Source: Gemmatimonadota bacterium
GTDB taxonomy: Bacteria; Gemmatimonadota; Gemmatimonadetes; Longimicrobiales; Gaopeijiaceae
Length of the DNA stretch: 64,000 bases
Reading direction: 5' to 3'
Assembly: GCA_029863645.1 (NCBI GenBank)
Contig: JAOTVA010000004.1
Location: 1-64,000 of the forward strand
Made by a program: the position numbers and the translations under genes
Notes under the pieces: model-generated
What the model saw: the letters and a program-made list of their open reading frames with translations, nothing else
What the model was told of the DNA's origin: nothing
The model's database searches: none
Shown: positions 54,965 through 63,862 of the stretch, piece after piece
How positions within the stretch are numbered: the stretch's first letter is position 1
Layout: every line of letters starts with the position of its first letter

Positions 54965-55711
54965 ATGACACAATCCTGGGTAACGATGCGGCCGGTCGTG
55001 GCCGCTCGCTCGCTCGCCGCGGTGCTCGTTGGCCTTGTGCTCTCGGGCCCGAGCCGCGCCATGGCGCAGGGCGTCGTGGTCGACCAGGGCGTGTTCGCCG
55101 TGACACTCGCCGGCAGAGCTGCCGGAACGGAGGAATTCACGATTCGCCGGGCCGGCCTCAACCGTGACGACGCGCTCTTCGCGACTGCGACCGTCAACCT
55201 GCGTAGGGACGGCGCGGACCATCAGGTCCGAGTGCTGCTTAGGGCGACCCCGACGGACGGCATCCCGAAATGTGAGGGCGCCGAGCCCTGTTTTCAGGTG
55301 GACGTGGAGGGGCCCGAGGCCTTGAGCCTGAGGCTCGGGCTATCCGGGCGTCGCTACGTCGCTCGCATCGTGCACCCTGGCGGAGAGGAGATAAGGGAGT
55401 TTCCGGCAGCAGCTCAGACGCGCGTCCTCGAAGCGGACGTCGCGCACCTCTACTACTTCCTCAAAGACGTGCAGGAAGGAGTTGTGTGCCCCGTCATCAG
55501 CCCTCGCCATCGCGAACGGGCGAGTCTCCTGGCTGGGCCCTGGGTCAACGAACAGATCCAACTGGGCCCCAACGTCGTTCAGGCCAGGCGCGTCGAGTTC
55601 TCCGCAGGCGATGATCTTCGCATCGTCTGGTTCGACCGACTCGGCCGGGTGCTACGCGTCTCCGTGCCTGCCCGCGGGTACATGGCACAGCGCACAGACC
55701 TAGTGGGCTGA
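54965..55711 (+). CDS. Secreted protein of unknown function (DUF6134/DUF3108-like)
   Basis: The 248-residue product starts with a signal peptide (MRPVVAARSLAAVLVGLVLS) cleaved near AMAQ. The rest is beta-rich: an opening strand GVFAVTLAGRAAGTEEFTI and a final RIVWFDRLGRVLRVSVPARG, the layout of lipocalin-like periplasmic DUF3108/DUF6134 proteins. Cysteines near CEGAEPCF could pair. ATG at 54965 or 54986 could start it; it is divergent from the NtrY-like gene with a 96-base gap. No function can be assigned. Confidence 0.6.
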   Translation: MTQSWVTMRPVVAARSLAAVLVGLVLSGPSRAMAQGVVVDQGVFAVTLAGRAAGTEEFTIRRAGLNRDDALFATATVNLRRDGADHQVRVLLRATPTDGIPKCEGAEPCFQVDVEGPEALSLRLGLSGRRYVARIVHPGGEEIREFPAAAQTRVLEADVAHLYYFLKDVQEGVVCPVISPRHRERASLLAGPWVNEQIQLGPNVVQARRVEFSAGDDLRIVWFDRLGRVLRVSVPARGYMAQRTDLVG

Positions 55712-55719
55712 AGACAGCC

Positions 55720-57078
55720 CTACCAGTGGGGATTGCCCCGCCGTTGTCCGTTCCCGGACAGGGACAACGAGACGGTTACCGACGTCCCGCGGCCAGGCTC
55801 ACTCTCGAGGGTGATCGCACCTCCGTGTGCCTCGACGATCCGCTTGACGAGGCTCAACCCGATCCCGTAGCCACCAGTGTCCTTGGAGCGGGAGCGATCC
55901 ACCCGGTAAAACGGTTCGAATACCCGTGCCTGGTCGTCCGTCGCGATGCCGACGCCCTGGTCGTGGACGCCGATGCGGATCTCCTCGCCCGCGACGTTCA
56001 GTGCAACGCGTACGGGAGGACCATCCGGGTCGGAATGTCGTAGCGCATTCGTCAGGAGGTTGCCGAGAACGACGCGAACCCGCTCGCCGTCCACGTTGGC
56101 GACGATCGGCCCAACCCCACAGTCGACCTCGACCCCGGGCGGCTCACCGGCGCGGGCGGCCACTGCTTCTTCGATCAGCACCCGGAGGTCCACTGGAGCG
56201 CGGGTCAGACCTCCGTGTGGGGAATCCAAGCGCTCCGTCTCGAGCAGCTCCGAGATCATCGCTTCCGTTTCTTCGATGTCCTCGATCACGCTTGACCTGG
56301 CGGCCCCATCGGGCATCATCGCCAGCGCGACCCGCATGCGAGTCAGCGGCGAACGGATCTCATGGCTCACGTCCATGAGCAGCCGATCGCGCGCCCGAAT
56401 CCGCTCTCTTATGGTCCCCGCCATCTCGTTGAAAGAAGTCATGAGCCGTCCGAGTTCATCCGTACGGCGCGTCTGCATCTCCACGTCCAAGTCGCCCTGG
56501 CGCAGCCGCTCGACGCCGTCCGTCAGGACCCGCACCGGCCGCAACAGATACCGCGTAGCGAGGTACAGGCACACCAAGAGGACGAGCATGAACAATGCGT
56601 CTGCCACCTCCTCCGTGGTGCTTTCCGTCCCGAACGCGGTTCGTCCGGCCTGGAGCGAAAACAGGTAGCGATATTCACCGCGCGAGAGGTCAGCGCCGAC
56701 GCCAAGTGCTCGGGACAGGCCGGCGCGGTTCGGTCCTTCGCCGGTAGCCGGCGGCAGGTCCACATCGGCAAAGGCAGGAAAGTCGGGCTCGCTGGTCCAG
56801 TCGACGTCCGGCCCCGCGATCCGGATCCCCACGCCTAGCCGCGTCGCGATTTCTCGGGCCTGAACGGTGTCCGGCGGGTGCCCCAGCTCTCCCAGGATGA
56901 GCTCGGAGTAGTTCAGCGCGGTCTGCCGCACGGACAGCCGACCCTGCTGCCAGTCGAACACCCAGAACGACGCCATCAGGTAGGCGCCGATGGCGGTACC
57001 CCCTCCCACGAAGACGAGGAGTATCTTAAGAAAGAACGATGAGCGCAGCTTGCCCGCCAGACGGGCTCTAGGTGTCAT
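55720..57078 (-). CDS. CpxA/RstB-like sensor histidine kinase
   Basis: The 452-residue kinase has membrane helices at about 14-36 and 159-180, an extracytoplasmic sensor domain between them, a HAMP domain (about 180-230), HisKA with MDVSHEIRSPLTRMR and His239, and an ATPase domain (GNLLTNALRHSDPDG, DQGVGI, GYGIGLSLVKR). The ATG at 57078 overlaps the regulator gene by 11 bases, so the pair is co-translated. The stop is 8 bases from the convergent secreted-protein gene. Confidence 0.93.
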   Translation of the reverse strand: MTPRARLAGKLRSSFFLKILLVFVGGGTAIGAYLMASFWVFDWQQGRLSVRQTALNYSELILGELGHPPDTVQAREIATRLGVGIRIAGPDVDWTSEPDFPAFADVDLPPATGEGPNRAGLSRALGVGADLSRGEYRYLFSLQAGRTAFGTESTTEEVADALFMLVLLVCLYLATRYLLRPVRVLTDGVERLRQGDLDVEMQTRRTDELGRLMTSFNEMAGTIRERIRARDRLLMDVSHEIRSPLTRMRVALAMMPDGAARSSVIEDIEETEAMISELLETERLDSPHGGLTRAPVDLRVLIEEAVAARAGEPPGVEVDCGVGPIVANVDGERVRVVLGNLLTNALRHSDPDGPPVRVALNVAGEEIRIGVHDQGVGIATDDQARVFEPFYRVDRSRSKDTGGYGIGLSLVKRIVEAHGGAITLESEPGRGTSVTVSLSLSGNGQRRGNPHW

Positions 57079-57757
57079 CGTTCGGCGCCCCAACGAAGGC
57101 GTATCCCGCACCACGCACCGTCCTCACGTACCGCGGCTGGCGTGGATCGTCCCCGAGCTTGTTCCTCAAACGACTCACCAGGACGTCGATGGACCGATCC
57201 AAGTTGTCCCAAGCTTCTCCACGGACGCCGTCCAGAATGTGGCCGCGAGAGAGCACGCGTCCACGCCCACGGATGAGGAGCTCGAGGAGGTCGAACTCGG
57301 CCGTCGTGAGCGAGATCGGCTCCCCGTCCATGGAGGCTGCCCGGCGCGCCGGATCGACTCTCAGGTCGCCGAAGCTCCACGTGTCCGAGGCGGCACGCCC
57401 CCGGCGAAGGATGGCGTCGATGCGGGCGATGAGCTCTCTGGGCTCGAACGGCTTGGCAAGGTAGTCGTCCGCCCCGAGTTCAAGACCGACGACCCGATCG
57501 GTGACGTCTCCTCGTGCCGTCAACATGATGATCGGTACCGCGGACTCTCGACGGATCGCACGACACGCCTCGAAGCCGTCCATGCCCGGGAGCATCACAT
57601 CCAAGATCACTATGGTGGGGTGCTCTGTACGCAGGAGGCGCAGGCCATCGTCCGCGCGACCCGCGGCGATCACCTGGAACCCGCCGCGCGCCAGATACTC
57701 CGTCAGGAGACCGCGGAGTTTCCGATCGTCATCGATCACCAGAACTGGACCCCGCAT
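57068..57757 (-). CDS. OmpR/CpxR-family response regulator
   Basis: The 229-residue regulator has a receiver domain (VLVIDDDRKLR, phosphoacceptor Asp53 in IVILDVMLPGMDG, KPFEPREL) and a winged-helix DNA-binding domain with TTAEFDLLELLIRGRGRVLSR and VRTVRGAGYAF. It is first in the operon with the kinase. The divergent gap upstream (57758-57968) contains symmetric and direct repeats that could be its binding sites. Confidence 0.95.
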   Translation of the reverse strand: MRGPVLVIDDDRKLRGLLTEYLARGGFQVIAAGRADDGLRLLRTEHPTIVILDVMLPGMDGFEACRAIRRESAVPIIMLTARGDVTDRVVGLELGADDYLAKPFEPRELIARIDAILRRGRAASDTWSFGDLRVDPARRAASMDGEPISLTTAEFDLLELLIRGRGRVLSRGHILDGVRGEAWDNLDRSIDVLVSRLRNKLGDDPRQPRYVRTVRGAGYAFVGAPNDDT

Positions 57758-57968
57758 GCTACGACTCCTCGAGCGTAGAGGTTGCCTCTACAGGCCTCAT
57801 AGACTCACCCGCGACGCCTACAGGAGTGTTTCGCCGACGTAACCGAATGTTTCATGAGGCTCCATACCCCGCGAGAAGCCGGTTACAATCTGTAACACCG
57901 CCTACATACGAGAGAAACGTGTTCAGGCGATGATGATGTACGCACAACGCCTCCAGGAGGAGTGTATC
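57758..57968. promoter_or_regulatory. Divergent control region with a palindrome and direct repeats
   Basis: The 211-base gap lies between the regulator gene and the small secreted protein gene. It holds a perfect inverted repeat GTTACA-ATC-TGTAAC (57882-57896) and two copies of TGTTTC (57827-57832 and 57848-57853) spaced exactly 21 bases, two helical turns. OmpR-family regulators often bind such same-face direct repeats. A TACATA at 57903-57908 is a possible -10 for the plus-strand gene. Confidence 0.4.
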
Positions 57969-58400
57969 ATGCGCCTGATCACCCGCAGTCCACGGGGCCT
58001 CGCTCTGAGTCTCGCGATGGCAACGGCCCTGCTGTCCCCACTCGCAGCCTCCGCCCAGTCCGGGCTCGACGCCTCGCAGGCCCAGGCATTCATGGGCGAC
58101 TGGGTGGTCGACATGGATACGGACTTCGGACCCTTCAGCATGACGCTCGAGGTCGAAGATCAGGGCGGCAAGGTCGCGGCAAGCATCGGTGCGCCCGACA
58201 TGGGCCAAGGAATGCAGAGCGTCACCGACGTATCCAAGGACGGCGAGAGCCTGATCATGACCTGGGAGATCGATGCGCAGGGGCAATTCATGGAGGTCTC
58301 AATGACCCTCGTGCCGGCCGGTGAGCAGCTCGCCACCCTGTTCGAGACGGCGGGCGGCGAGTTCTCCGCAGCCGGCACCGCCACGAAGGCGGGCAGCTGA
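57969..58400 (+). CDS. Small secreted protein of unknown function
   Basis: The 143-residue protein has a signal peptide (LALSLAMATALLSPLAASAQ) and a beta-rich mature part of about 110 residues with FMGDWVVDMDTDFGPFSMTLEV near the start, a lipocalin- or DUF-like opening. The ATG at 57969 has a strong AGGAGG eight bases upstream, which decides it over the ATG run at 57930. It sits divergent from the two-component pair and may be its target, as small periplasmic proteins often are for Cpx-like systems; no known adaptor protein is recognised. Confidence 0.65.
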   Translation: MRLITRSPRGLALSLAMATALLSPLAASAQSGLDASQAQAFMGDWVVDMDTDFGPFSMTLEVEDQGGKVAASIGAPDMGQGMQSVTDVSKDGESLIMTWEIDAQGQFMEVSMTLVPAGEQLATLFETAGGEFSAAGTATKAGS

Positions 58401-58445
58401 TCAGCTCCTTGTCATCTGCGGCGCCTTCGCGGTGGAACGGTGCGT

Positions 58446-58480
58446 GTCCGGTGGGGCGGGTGCATTTCGCCCCACCGGAC
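58446..58480. terminator. 13-bp perfect stem-loop after the secreted-protein gene
   Basis: GTCCGGTGGGGCG (58446-58458) and CGCCCCACCGGAC (58468-58480) form a perfect 13-bp stem with a 9-base loop. There is no U-run on either strand, so it is a terminator-like or 3'-protecting hairpin rather than a standard Rho-independent terminator. It lies 46 bases after the stop and 93 bases before the TolC-like gene. Confidence 0.5.
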
Positions 58481-58572
58481 ATCGTGCGCAGCGCGAAACC
58501 GCTGCGTAGGTCTGTGCGTATTAACCTTGTTCGTGACGTCCACGCCACCGCAGCTGAGGGACCGCCAAGAGC

Positions 58573-60066
58573 ATGAAGATCGGCACCTTCACGGTCGTGC
58601 TGGCCGCTCTGGCCGCAGCCGCTCCCCTCGGAGCTCAGCAAGGAATCCCCGAGCGCTTGACCATCGACCGTGCGATCGCGATCGCGCGGTCGTCGAATCC
58701 CGGGTTCAGGCAGACAGCCAACGATGAACGCTTGGCCGACTGGAACGTCCGGCAAGCCTACGGACAGCTGTTTCCCTCTGCCAACGCGAACGCGTCCATT
58801 GGATGGCAGGGCACGGGCGAGCAGCAGTTCGGAACGCTGACCTTGGGTGACTTGGGCTTCGGGAATCAGCCGTCATACTACACCTCGAGCTACGCCCTTC
58901 GCCTGAGCTATTCACTCGACTGGGCGACGATCCTGGGGCCGTCTCAAGCCAAAGCCGACCGCACCACGACTCGAGCGCAGATCGGGATGGCCGACGCAAA
59001 TCTCGTTTCTCAAGTAACGGTTGCGTACCTCGAGATGTTGCGGCAGCAGGAAGCGGTTCGGATCGCCGATGTGCAGCTCGAGAACAGCCAGTTCAACCTG
59101 CGCCTGGCGCAGGCTCAATTGGAGGTCGGTACGGTCACCGGGATCGACGTGGGCCAGGCCGAAGTTCAGGTCGGTCGGTCTGAGGTGCAGGTCTTGCAGG
59201 CGCGTAACGCGCTCGAGACCGCCCGTATCCGCATGCTGCAACAGCTCGGACAGCCCATGGGCCAGGACTTTGAGCTCGCCACCCCGTTCGACTTGACCGA
59301 ACCGACGTGGGAGATCGGAGAATTGCGAGGGCTGGCGCTCACCGGAAACGCGACCCTCGCGGCCCGCCGTAGCGCGCGGGAGTCCGCCGACATCGGCGTG
59401 AGCTCCGCACGCTCTCCGTACCTTCCCAGTCTGTCGGTCTCGACGGGATTGACCGCCTTTACGCGCGAGGCGAGCAGCACGGACTTCCAGATCGCCCAAG
59501 CACAGGCGCAGATCGCGGGCTCAATCGCCCAGTGCACGGCTCAGAACGATCTCTTCTCGCGTCTGACTCCGCCCCTGCCACCGCTCGACTGCTCGCGCTT
59601 CGCGTTCACGGATGCGCAGCGCCAGGCCATCATCAGCCAGAACAACCAGTTCCCGTTCGGCTTCGTCGGTTCCCCGCCCACCCTAACACTCAGCGTGAGC
59701 GTACCGATCTTCACCGGCCTCAGCAGGCAGCGGAATCTCGAGGCGGCGCGACTCCAGCGTGACGACGCGGTGGAACAGATCCGCGAGCAGGAACTCGCGT
59801 TGGACGCTGAGATCGCCATCGGTCTCGCGAACGCGCGCACTGCCTACCAGAGCGCACTGTTGGAGGAGCGGAACCGACAGCTCGCGGATCGCCAGCTACT
59901 GCTGGCCCGCGAACGCTATCAACTCGGCGAAATCACCTTCGTCGACCTCGTGGCGGCACAGACGGTCCTGGCGCAGGCTGAGGTCGACCGGATCCGGGCG
60001 GTGTTCGCCTACCACGACGTTGTGACCAACTTGGAGGTGCTCGTGGGCACCTCCCTGCGAAACTGA
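58573..60066 (+). CDS. TolC-family outer-membrane efflux protein
   Basis: The 497-residue protein has a signal peptide (cleaved near LGAQQ) and two repeats of the TolC/OEP family with long Ala/Gln-rich helices (about 150-225 and 380-470). The second-half barrel segment holds an insertion around 300-365 containing the only two cysteines, Cys321 and Cys340, which may form a surface disulfide. It starts the exporter operon; hlyD follows after 15 bases. Confidence 0.92.
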   Translation: MKIGTFTVVLAALAAAAPLGAQQGIPERLTIDRAIAIARSSNPGFRQTANDERLADWNVRQAYGQLFPSANANASIGWQGTGEQQFGTLTLGDLGFGNQPSYYTSSYALRLSYSLDWATILGPSQAKADRTTTRAQIGMADANLVSQVTVAYLEMLRQQEAVRIADVQLENSQFNLRLAQAQLEVGTVTGIDVGQAEVQVGRSEVQVLQARNALETARIRMLQQLGQPMGQDFELATPFDLTEPTWEIGELRGLALTGNATLAARRSARESADIGVSSARSPYLPSLSVSTGLTAFTREASSTDFQIAQAQAQIAGSIAQCTAQNDLFSRLTPPLPPLDCSRFAFTDAQRQAIISQNNQFPFGFVGSPPTLTLSVSVPIFTGLSRQRNLEAARLQRDDAVEQIREQELALDAEIAIGLANARTAYQSALLEERNRQLADRQLLLARERYQLGEITFVDLVAAQTVLAQAEVDRIRAVFAYHDVVTNLEVLVGTSLRN

Positions 60067-60081
60067 GGAGCCGGCTGGCCC

Positions 60082-61323
60082 ATGCAGACCCAGAAGAAGG
60101 TCCTTGTCGGAATCGCCATCGTGGCGGTCCTGGGGCTCGGTGCCTGGCTTTCGATTACGCAGCGGCGTGATCAGGGCATCCAGGTAAGCACCGAAGTGAT
60201 CGGACGACACGACCTGGTGGAGATCGTGACGGCGAGCGGTAACATTCGTGCGCGCCGGACCGTCGACATCAGTTCGGACGTGTCGGCCCGCGTCGCCGAG
60301 CTGCTCATCGACGAAGGCGACGACGTTCGGCGGGGACAAACACTACTGCGATTGGACCCCACCCAGTACCAGGCGTCGGCGGCGCGCAGTCGGGCGTCGC
60401 TCGCGCAGGCGCAGGCGCAGCGAGCCCAGCAGGAGGCCAACCTCATCCGGGCACAACGAGACCTGGATCGTCTGCTCTCACTGCGTGCCAGAGACTCGCT
60501 GCTCGTGAGCCGTCAACAGATTGACGACACACGAACCACGCTCGACGTCACTGCATCCACGCTGGAGTCGGCCGAACACGGTGTCGCTCAGGCGCAAGCG
60601 GCAGTGGCGGAGTCGGACGACCAGCTATCGAAGACGATCTTCTCCTCTCCGATCGACGGGAAGGTCACGCGCCTGAATGTGGAAGAAGGCGAGACGGTGA
60701 TCATCGGCACGATGAACAATCCGGGCAGCCTCGTGCTCACGATCTCCGACCTCTCCGTGATCGAGGTCGTCGTCCAAGTGGACGAGACGGATGTCTCTCT
60801 CATCTCCTTGGGAGACAGCGCATCGATCCGTATCGATGCTTTCCCGAACCGAACGTTCGTCGGAGTCGTCACCGAGATCGGCAATTCAGCGATCAATCCC
60901 CCTAGCCAGCAAAGTGGAGGGCAGCAGGCCGCCATCGACTTCGAGGTGGTGCTCACGCTCCAACAGGGAGACGCGCTGCTGCGACCCGACCTTTCGGCGA
61001 CGGCGGATATCGTCGTCGAGACGCGCAAGCGAGCTCTGGGGGTGCCGATCATCGCAATGACCGTGCGTGAAGACTCCACGGCGGCGAGGACAGAAGGGGA
61101 TTCCAGGGACGAAATCGCCGAAGTCGAGGGAGTCTTTTTAGTGCACGGTGACCGGGTCGAGTTCACGGCGGTTGAGATAGGGATCGCCGGCCAGGAGTAC
61201 TTCGAGGTGCTGGCCGGTCTCTCCGAGGGTGATACGGTGGTCGCCGGTCCATACCAGCGTATCCGACAACTCATCAACGGCGATCAGATCGTGGCCACGG
61301 ACGAGTCCCCGACGGCGAACTAG
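60082..61323 (+). CDS. HlyD/MacA-family periplasmic adaptor
   Basis: The 413-residue protein has an N-terminal membrane anchor (about 8-25), a lipoyl half-motif (TASGNIRARRTVDISSDVSA), a long coiled-coil hairpin (about 95-180), the second lipoyl half (SPIDGKVTRLNVEEGETV) and beta-barrel and MP domains. It links an inner-membrane transporter to TolC. The MacA-like layout with the following permeases fits an ABC-type exporter. Confidence 0.92.
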   Translation: MQTQKKVLVGIAIVAVLGLGAWLSITQRRDQGIQVSTEVIGRHDLVEIVTASGNIRARRTVDISSDVSARVAELLIDEGDDVRRGQTLLRLDPTQYQASAARSRASLAQAQAQRAQQEANLIRAQRDLDRLLSLRARDSLLVSRQQIDDTRTTLDVTASTLESAEHGVAQAQAAVAESDDQLSKTIFSSPIDGKVTRLNVEEGETVIIGTMNNPGSLVLTISDLSVIEVVVQVDETDVSLISLGDSASIRIDAFPNRTFVGVVTEIGNSAINPPSQQSGGQQAAIDFEVVLTLQQGDALLRPDLSATADIVVETRKRALGVPIIAMTVREDSTAARTEGDSRDEIAEVEGVFLVHGDRVEFTAVEIGIAGQEYFEVLAGLSEGDTVVAGPYQRIRQLINGDQIVATDESPTAN

Positions 61324-61334
61324 CGGAGGGACGC

Positions 61335-62576
61335 GTGCCATTCTGGGAGGGAGTCACCCTCGCATTCCAGCAGATTTGGGCTCAGAAGCTCAAGAGCTTC
61401 TTCTCACTTCTGGGTGTAGTCGTCGGCGTCATGTTCCTCATCGTGGTCGTCACGGTGGTCGAGGGTCTCGACCGGTACGTGCGCGAGGACTTCGCCGGGC
61501 AGCTCTTTGGCATCAACACGGTCACGCTCAGGCGTTGGGAGCAGATCAGCGTCAATGCCACGCGCGAGGAGCGGCGCGAGCGTCAACGCCGCCCGTGGCT
61601 TCAGTACGACGATGCCGACGCCCTTCGAGCACGCATCTCTCTGCCCGCGCGCGTCGCTGTCGAGAGCACCGTCAGCGCGAGCGCGGTCGGGGATAACGGC
61701 CGATCCGTCGATGGCGTGCGGATCAGCGGCGCGTCGGCTGACATCTTTGTCATCCGTGACCTCACAGTGGTCGACGGACGGGCGTTCACGCCCCAGGAGG
61801 CCGCGGCAGGCACGCCGGTCATCGTCATAGGGTCGGAGACCGCTGACGCCATCTTCGAGGACGGCGTAGTCTTGGAACGAACGATCCGCATCCGCGGCTT
61901 CCCGTATCGTGTAATCGGTGTCTTGGAAGAACGCGGCTCGCTCTTCGGTCAGTCACAGGACAACGTTGCCATCGCGCCGGCACGTTCGCCGATCCAGTCC
62001 ATCACCGCCCCCCGGGGCTACGTCGACAACATCATCATCCAGTCCGTCGACCCCGACCAGCTCAGGGACGTTCAGGCCGATGTAGAGGGAATCATGCGTG
62101 CGCGACGTGGGCTGCGGCCCACCGAGGACGCCGACTTCTCTCTCGAGACGGCGGATGAGGCGATCAGCTTCTGGGACAACATCTCGCGGATGCTGTTCAC
62201 GATCCTGCCCGCTTTCGTATCCATCGCCCTAGTGGTCGGCGGCATCGTGATCATGAACATCATGTTGGTATCCGTCATGGAGCGGACGCGGGAGATCGGT
62301 GTGCGCAAAGCCCTGGGTGCACGTCGTCGAGATATCCTGACCCAGGTCCTGATCGAGTCCGCCACCTTGGCCACCCTCGGGGCACTGATCGGCGTCGGCC
62401 TCGGAATCGGTATCGCGCAGTTCGTGGCCGCCGTCTCGCCGATGCCCGCGGCTGTTGCGCCCCGCTGGATCGCGCTGGGCGTGGGTCTCGGTATGAGCGT
62501 GGGGATTGTAGCGGGCGTCTACCCAGCGTCACAGGCGTCCAAGCTCGATCCAGTGGACGCGCTTCGCTATGAGTGA
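61335..62576 (+). CDS. MacB-like FtsX-type ABC permease, first copy
   Basis: The 413-residue protein has one N-terminal membrane segment (LLGVVVGVMFLIVVVTVV), a large extracytoplasmic MacB periplasmic core domain and a C-terminal FtsX domain with three helices, ending [10 protein letters not shown]. The cytoplasmic coupling segment has MERTREIGVRKALGARRRDI. No nucleotide-binding domain is fused. The start is GTG at 61335 with GGAGG nine bases upstream. Confidence 0.92.
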   Translation: MPFWEGVTLAFQQIWAQKLKSFFSLLGVVVGVMFLIVVVTVVEGLDRYVREDFAGQLFGINTVTLRRWEQISVNATREERRERQRRPWLQYDDADALRARISLPARVAVESTVSASAVGDNGRSVDGVRISGASADIFVIRDLTVVDGRAFTPQEAAAGTPVIVIGSETADAIFEDGVVLERTIRIRGFPYRVIGVLEERGSLFGQSQDNVAIAPARSPIQSITAPRGYVDNIIIQSVDPDQLRDVQADVEGIMRARRGLRPTEDADFSLETADEAISFWDNISRMLFTILPAFVSIALVVGGIVIMNIMLVSVMERTREIGVRKALGARRRDILTQVLIESATLATLGALIGVGLGIGIAQFVAAVSPMPAAVAPRWIALGVGLGMSVGIVAGVYPASQASKLDPVDALRYE

Positions 62577-63852
62577 ATCGCGAAACGGCGGCGCCTCAGG
62601 CTTCTCGGCGATAACCGAAGGGACCGCAATCGCCTGGAGTGCGATCCGGTCGAACAAGGTGCGCTCGATCCTGACGATCGTTGGGGTCGCCGTCGGTGTC
62701 GCCGTCGTCATGGCCATCGCGGCGCTCATCACCGGGTTGCGATCGACCGTGATGGATGCCTTCGAAGGCGTCGGCCCGAACAACTTCGTGGTGACGCGCA
62801 TCGACTTCACGACGCTCACGATCAACGACGGATCCGGTCGGCCTCCGTGGTGGAACCGCCCGGAGATCACGCCGGAGGAGATGCAGCGCATCGCACGCCT
62901 GCCGAGTATCGATGAGGCAATGTATGTTTTCGACTTCCAGGTAGACCTCGCCTTCGAGGACGTGGAGTTGGAGGGAGTCACGGGCCGCGGCTTCAGCGCT
63001 GGCTGGCCTGCCTTCCAACCAGGAGAGTTCATTGCCGGGCGAAACTTCACACCGGCGGAGGTGTCCCAGAACCGCGCCATCGTAGTGATCTCGTCGGGGC
63101 TGGCGGAGACGCTCTTCGGTCAGCGAGATCCCATCGGGCGGACGGTCAGGGTGGGCAACGCGTTCCGCGGGACGCAGGAGCCGTTCACGGTCATCGGAGT
63201 ACTCGAGCCAGAAGAAAACCTCTTCGCCACAGCAGTTCCAAACCTCGCCTTCTTCCCCTGGACCGCGGCGATCAAACGCCTACGCCAAAACACCTTCCAG
63301 GCTCAGATCATGGTGGTGCCGAGGCCATTCGTGTCCATTGAACGGGCCCAGGACGACGTGATCGCGGCACTCAGAGGGATGAGAGGGCTCAGGCCAAGCG
63401 AGGAGAACAACTTCGCTCTGATGGCCTCGGCGCAGATCATCGATATGTTCAATCAACTCACCGCGCTCTTCTTCCTCGTGATCCTGCTTCTCGCGTCTGC
63501 AGGACTCCTGGTGGGTGGAGTGGGCGTGGTCGGGATCATGCTCATCTCCGTGACCGAACGAACCAAAGAGATCGGCACGAGAAAGGCCGTGGGCGCGACG
63601 CGAAGGGAGATCTTGTGGCAATTCTTGGTCGAGTCGGCACTACTCACCGCAGGTGGAGCAATCGTCGGGATGATTATCGGCTTTGCTTTGGCTTTCGGCG
63701 TGGCGACCTGGACACCGCTCCCTGCGGAGATTCCGGTTTGGGCCGTGGTCATAGCGCTGGTTATGGCCGTAGTGACAGGCATGCTCTTCGGCCTCCTCCC
63801 TGCGATCCGCGCCAGTCGACTCGAGCCCGTGGCGGCGCTGCGCTACGAGTGA
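62569..63852 (+). CDS. MacB-like FtsX-type ABC permease, second copy
   Basis: The 427-residue protein has the same layout as the previous gene, with [20 protein letters not shown] at the start, a long periplasmic domain, the coupling segment [20 protein letters not shown] and the ending [10 protein letters not shown]. The two are probably an ancient duplication and may form a heterodimeric permease. It overlaps the first copy by 8 bases (ATGAGTGA). An ATPase gene is not present between hlyD and the window end. Confidence 0.92.
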   Translation: MSESRNGGASGFSAITEGTAIAWSAIRSNKVRSILTIVGVAVGVAVVMAIAALITGLRSTVMDAFEGVGPNNFVVTRIDFTTLTINDGSGRPPWWNRPEITPEEMQRIARLPSIDEAMYVFDFQVDLAFEDVELEGVTGRGFSAGWPAFQPGEFIAGRNFTPAEVSQNRAIVVISSGLAETLFGQRDPIGRTVRVGNAFRGTQEPFTVIGVLEPEENLFATAVPNLAFFPWTAAIKRLRQNTFQAQIMVVPRPFVSIERAQDDVIAALRGMRGLRPSEENNFALMASAQIIDMFNQLTALFFLVILLLASAGLLVGGVGVVGIMLISVTERTKEIGTRKAVGATRREILWQFLVESALLTAGGAIVGMIIGFALAFGVATWTPLPAEIPVWAVVIALVMAVVTGMLFGLLPAIRASRLEPVAALRYE

Positions 63853-63862
63853 GGAGGTCCCG

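Noticed and set aside
54869..55222. N-terminal extension of the NtrY-like frame
   Set aside because: It overlaps the signal peptide and mature part of the divergent gene at 54965 and lacks conserved sequence; a GTG with a good binding site exists at 54868.
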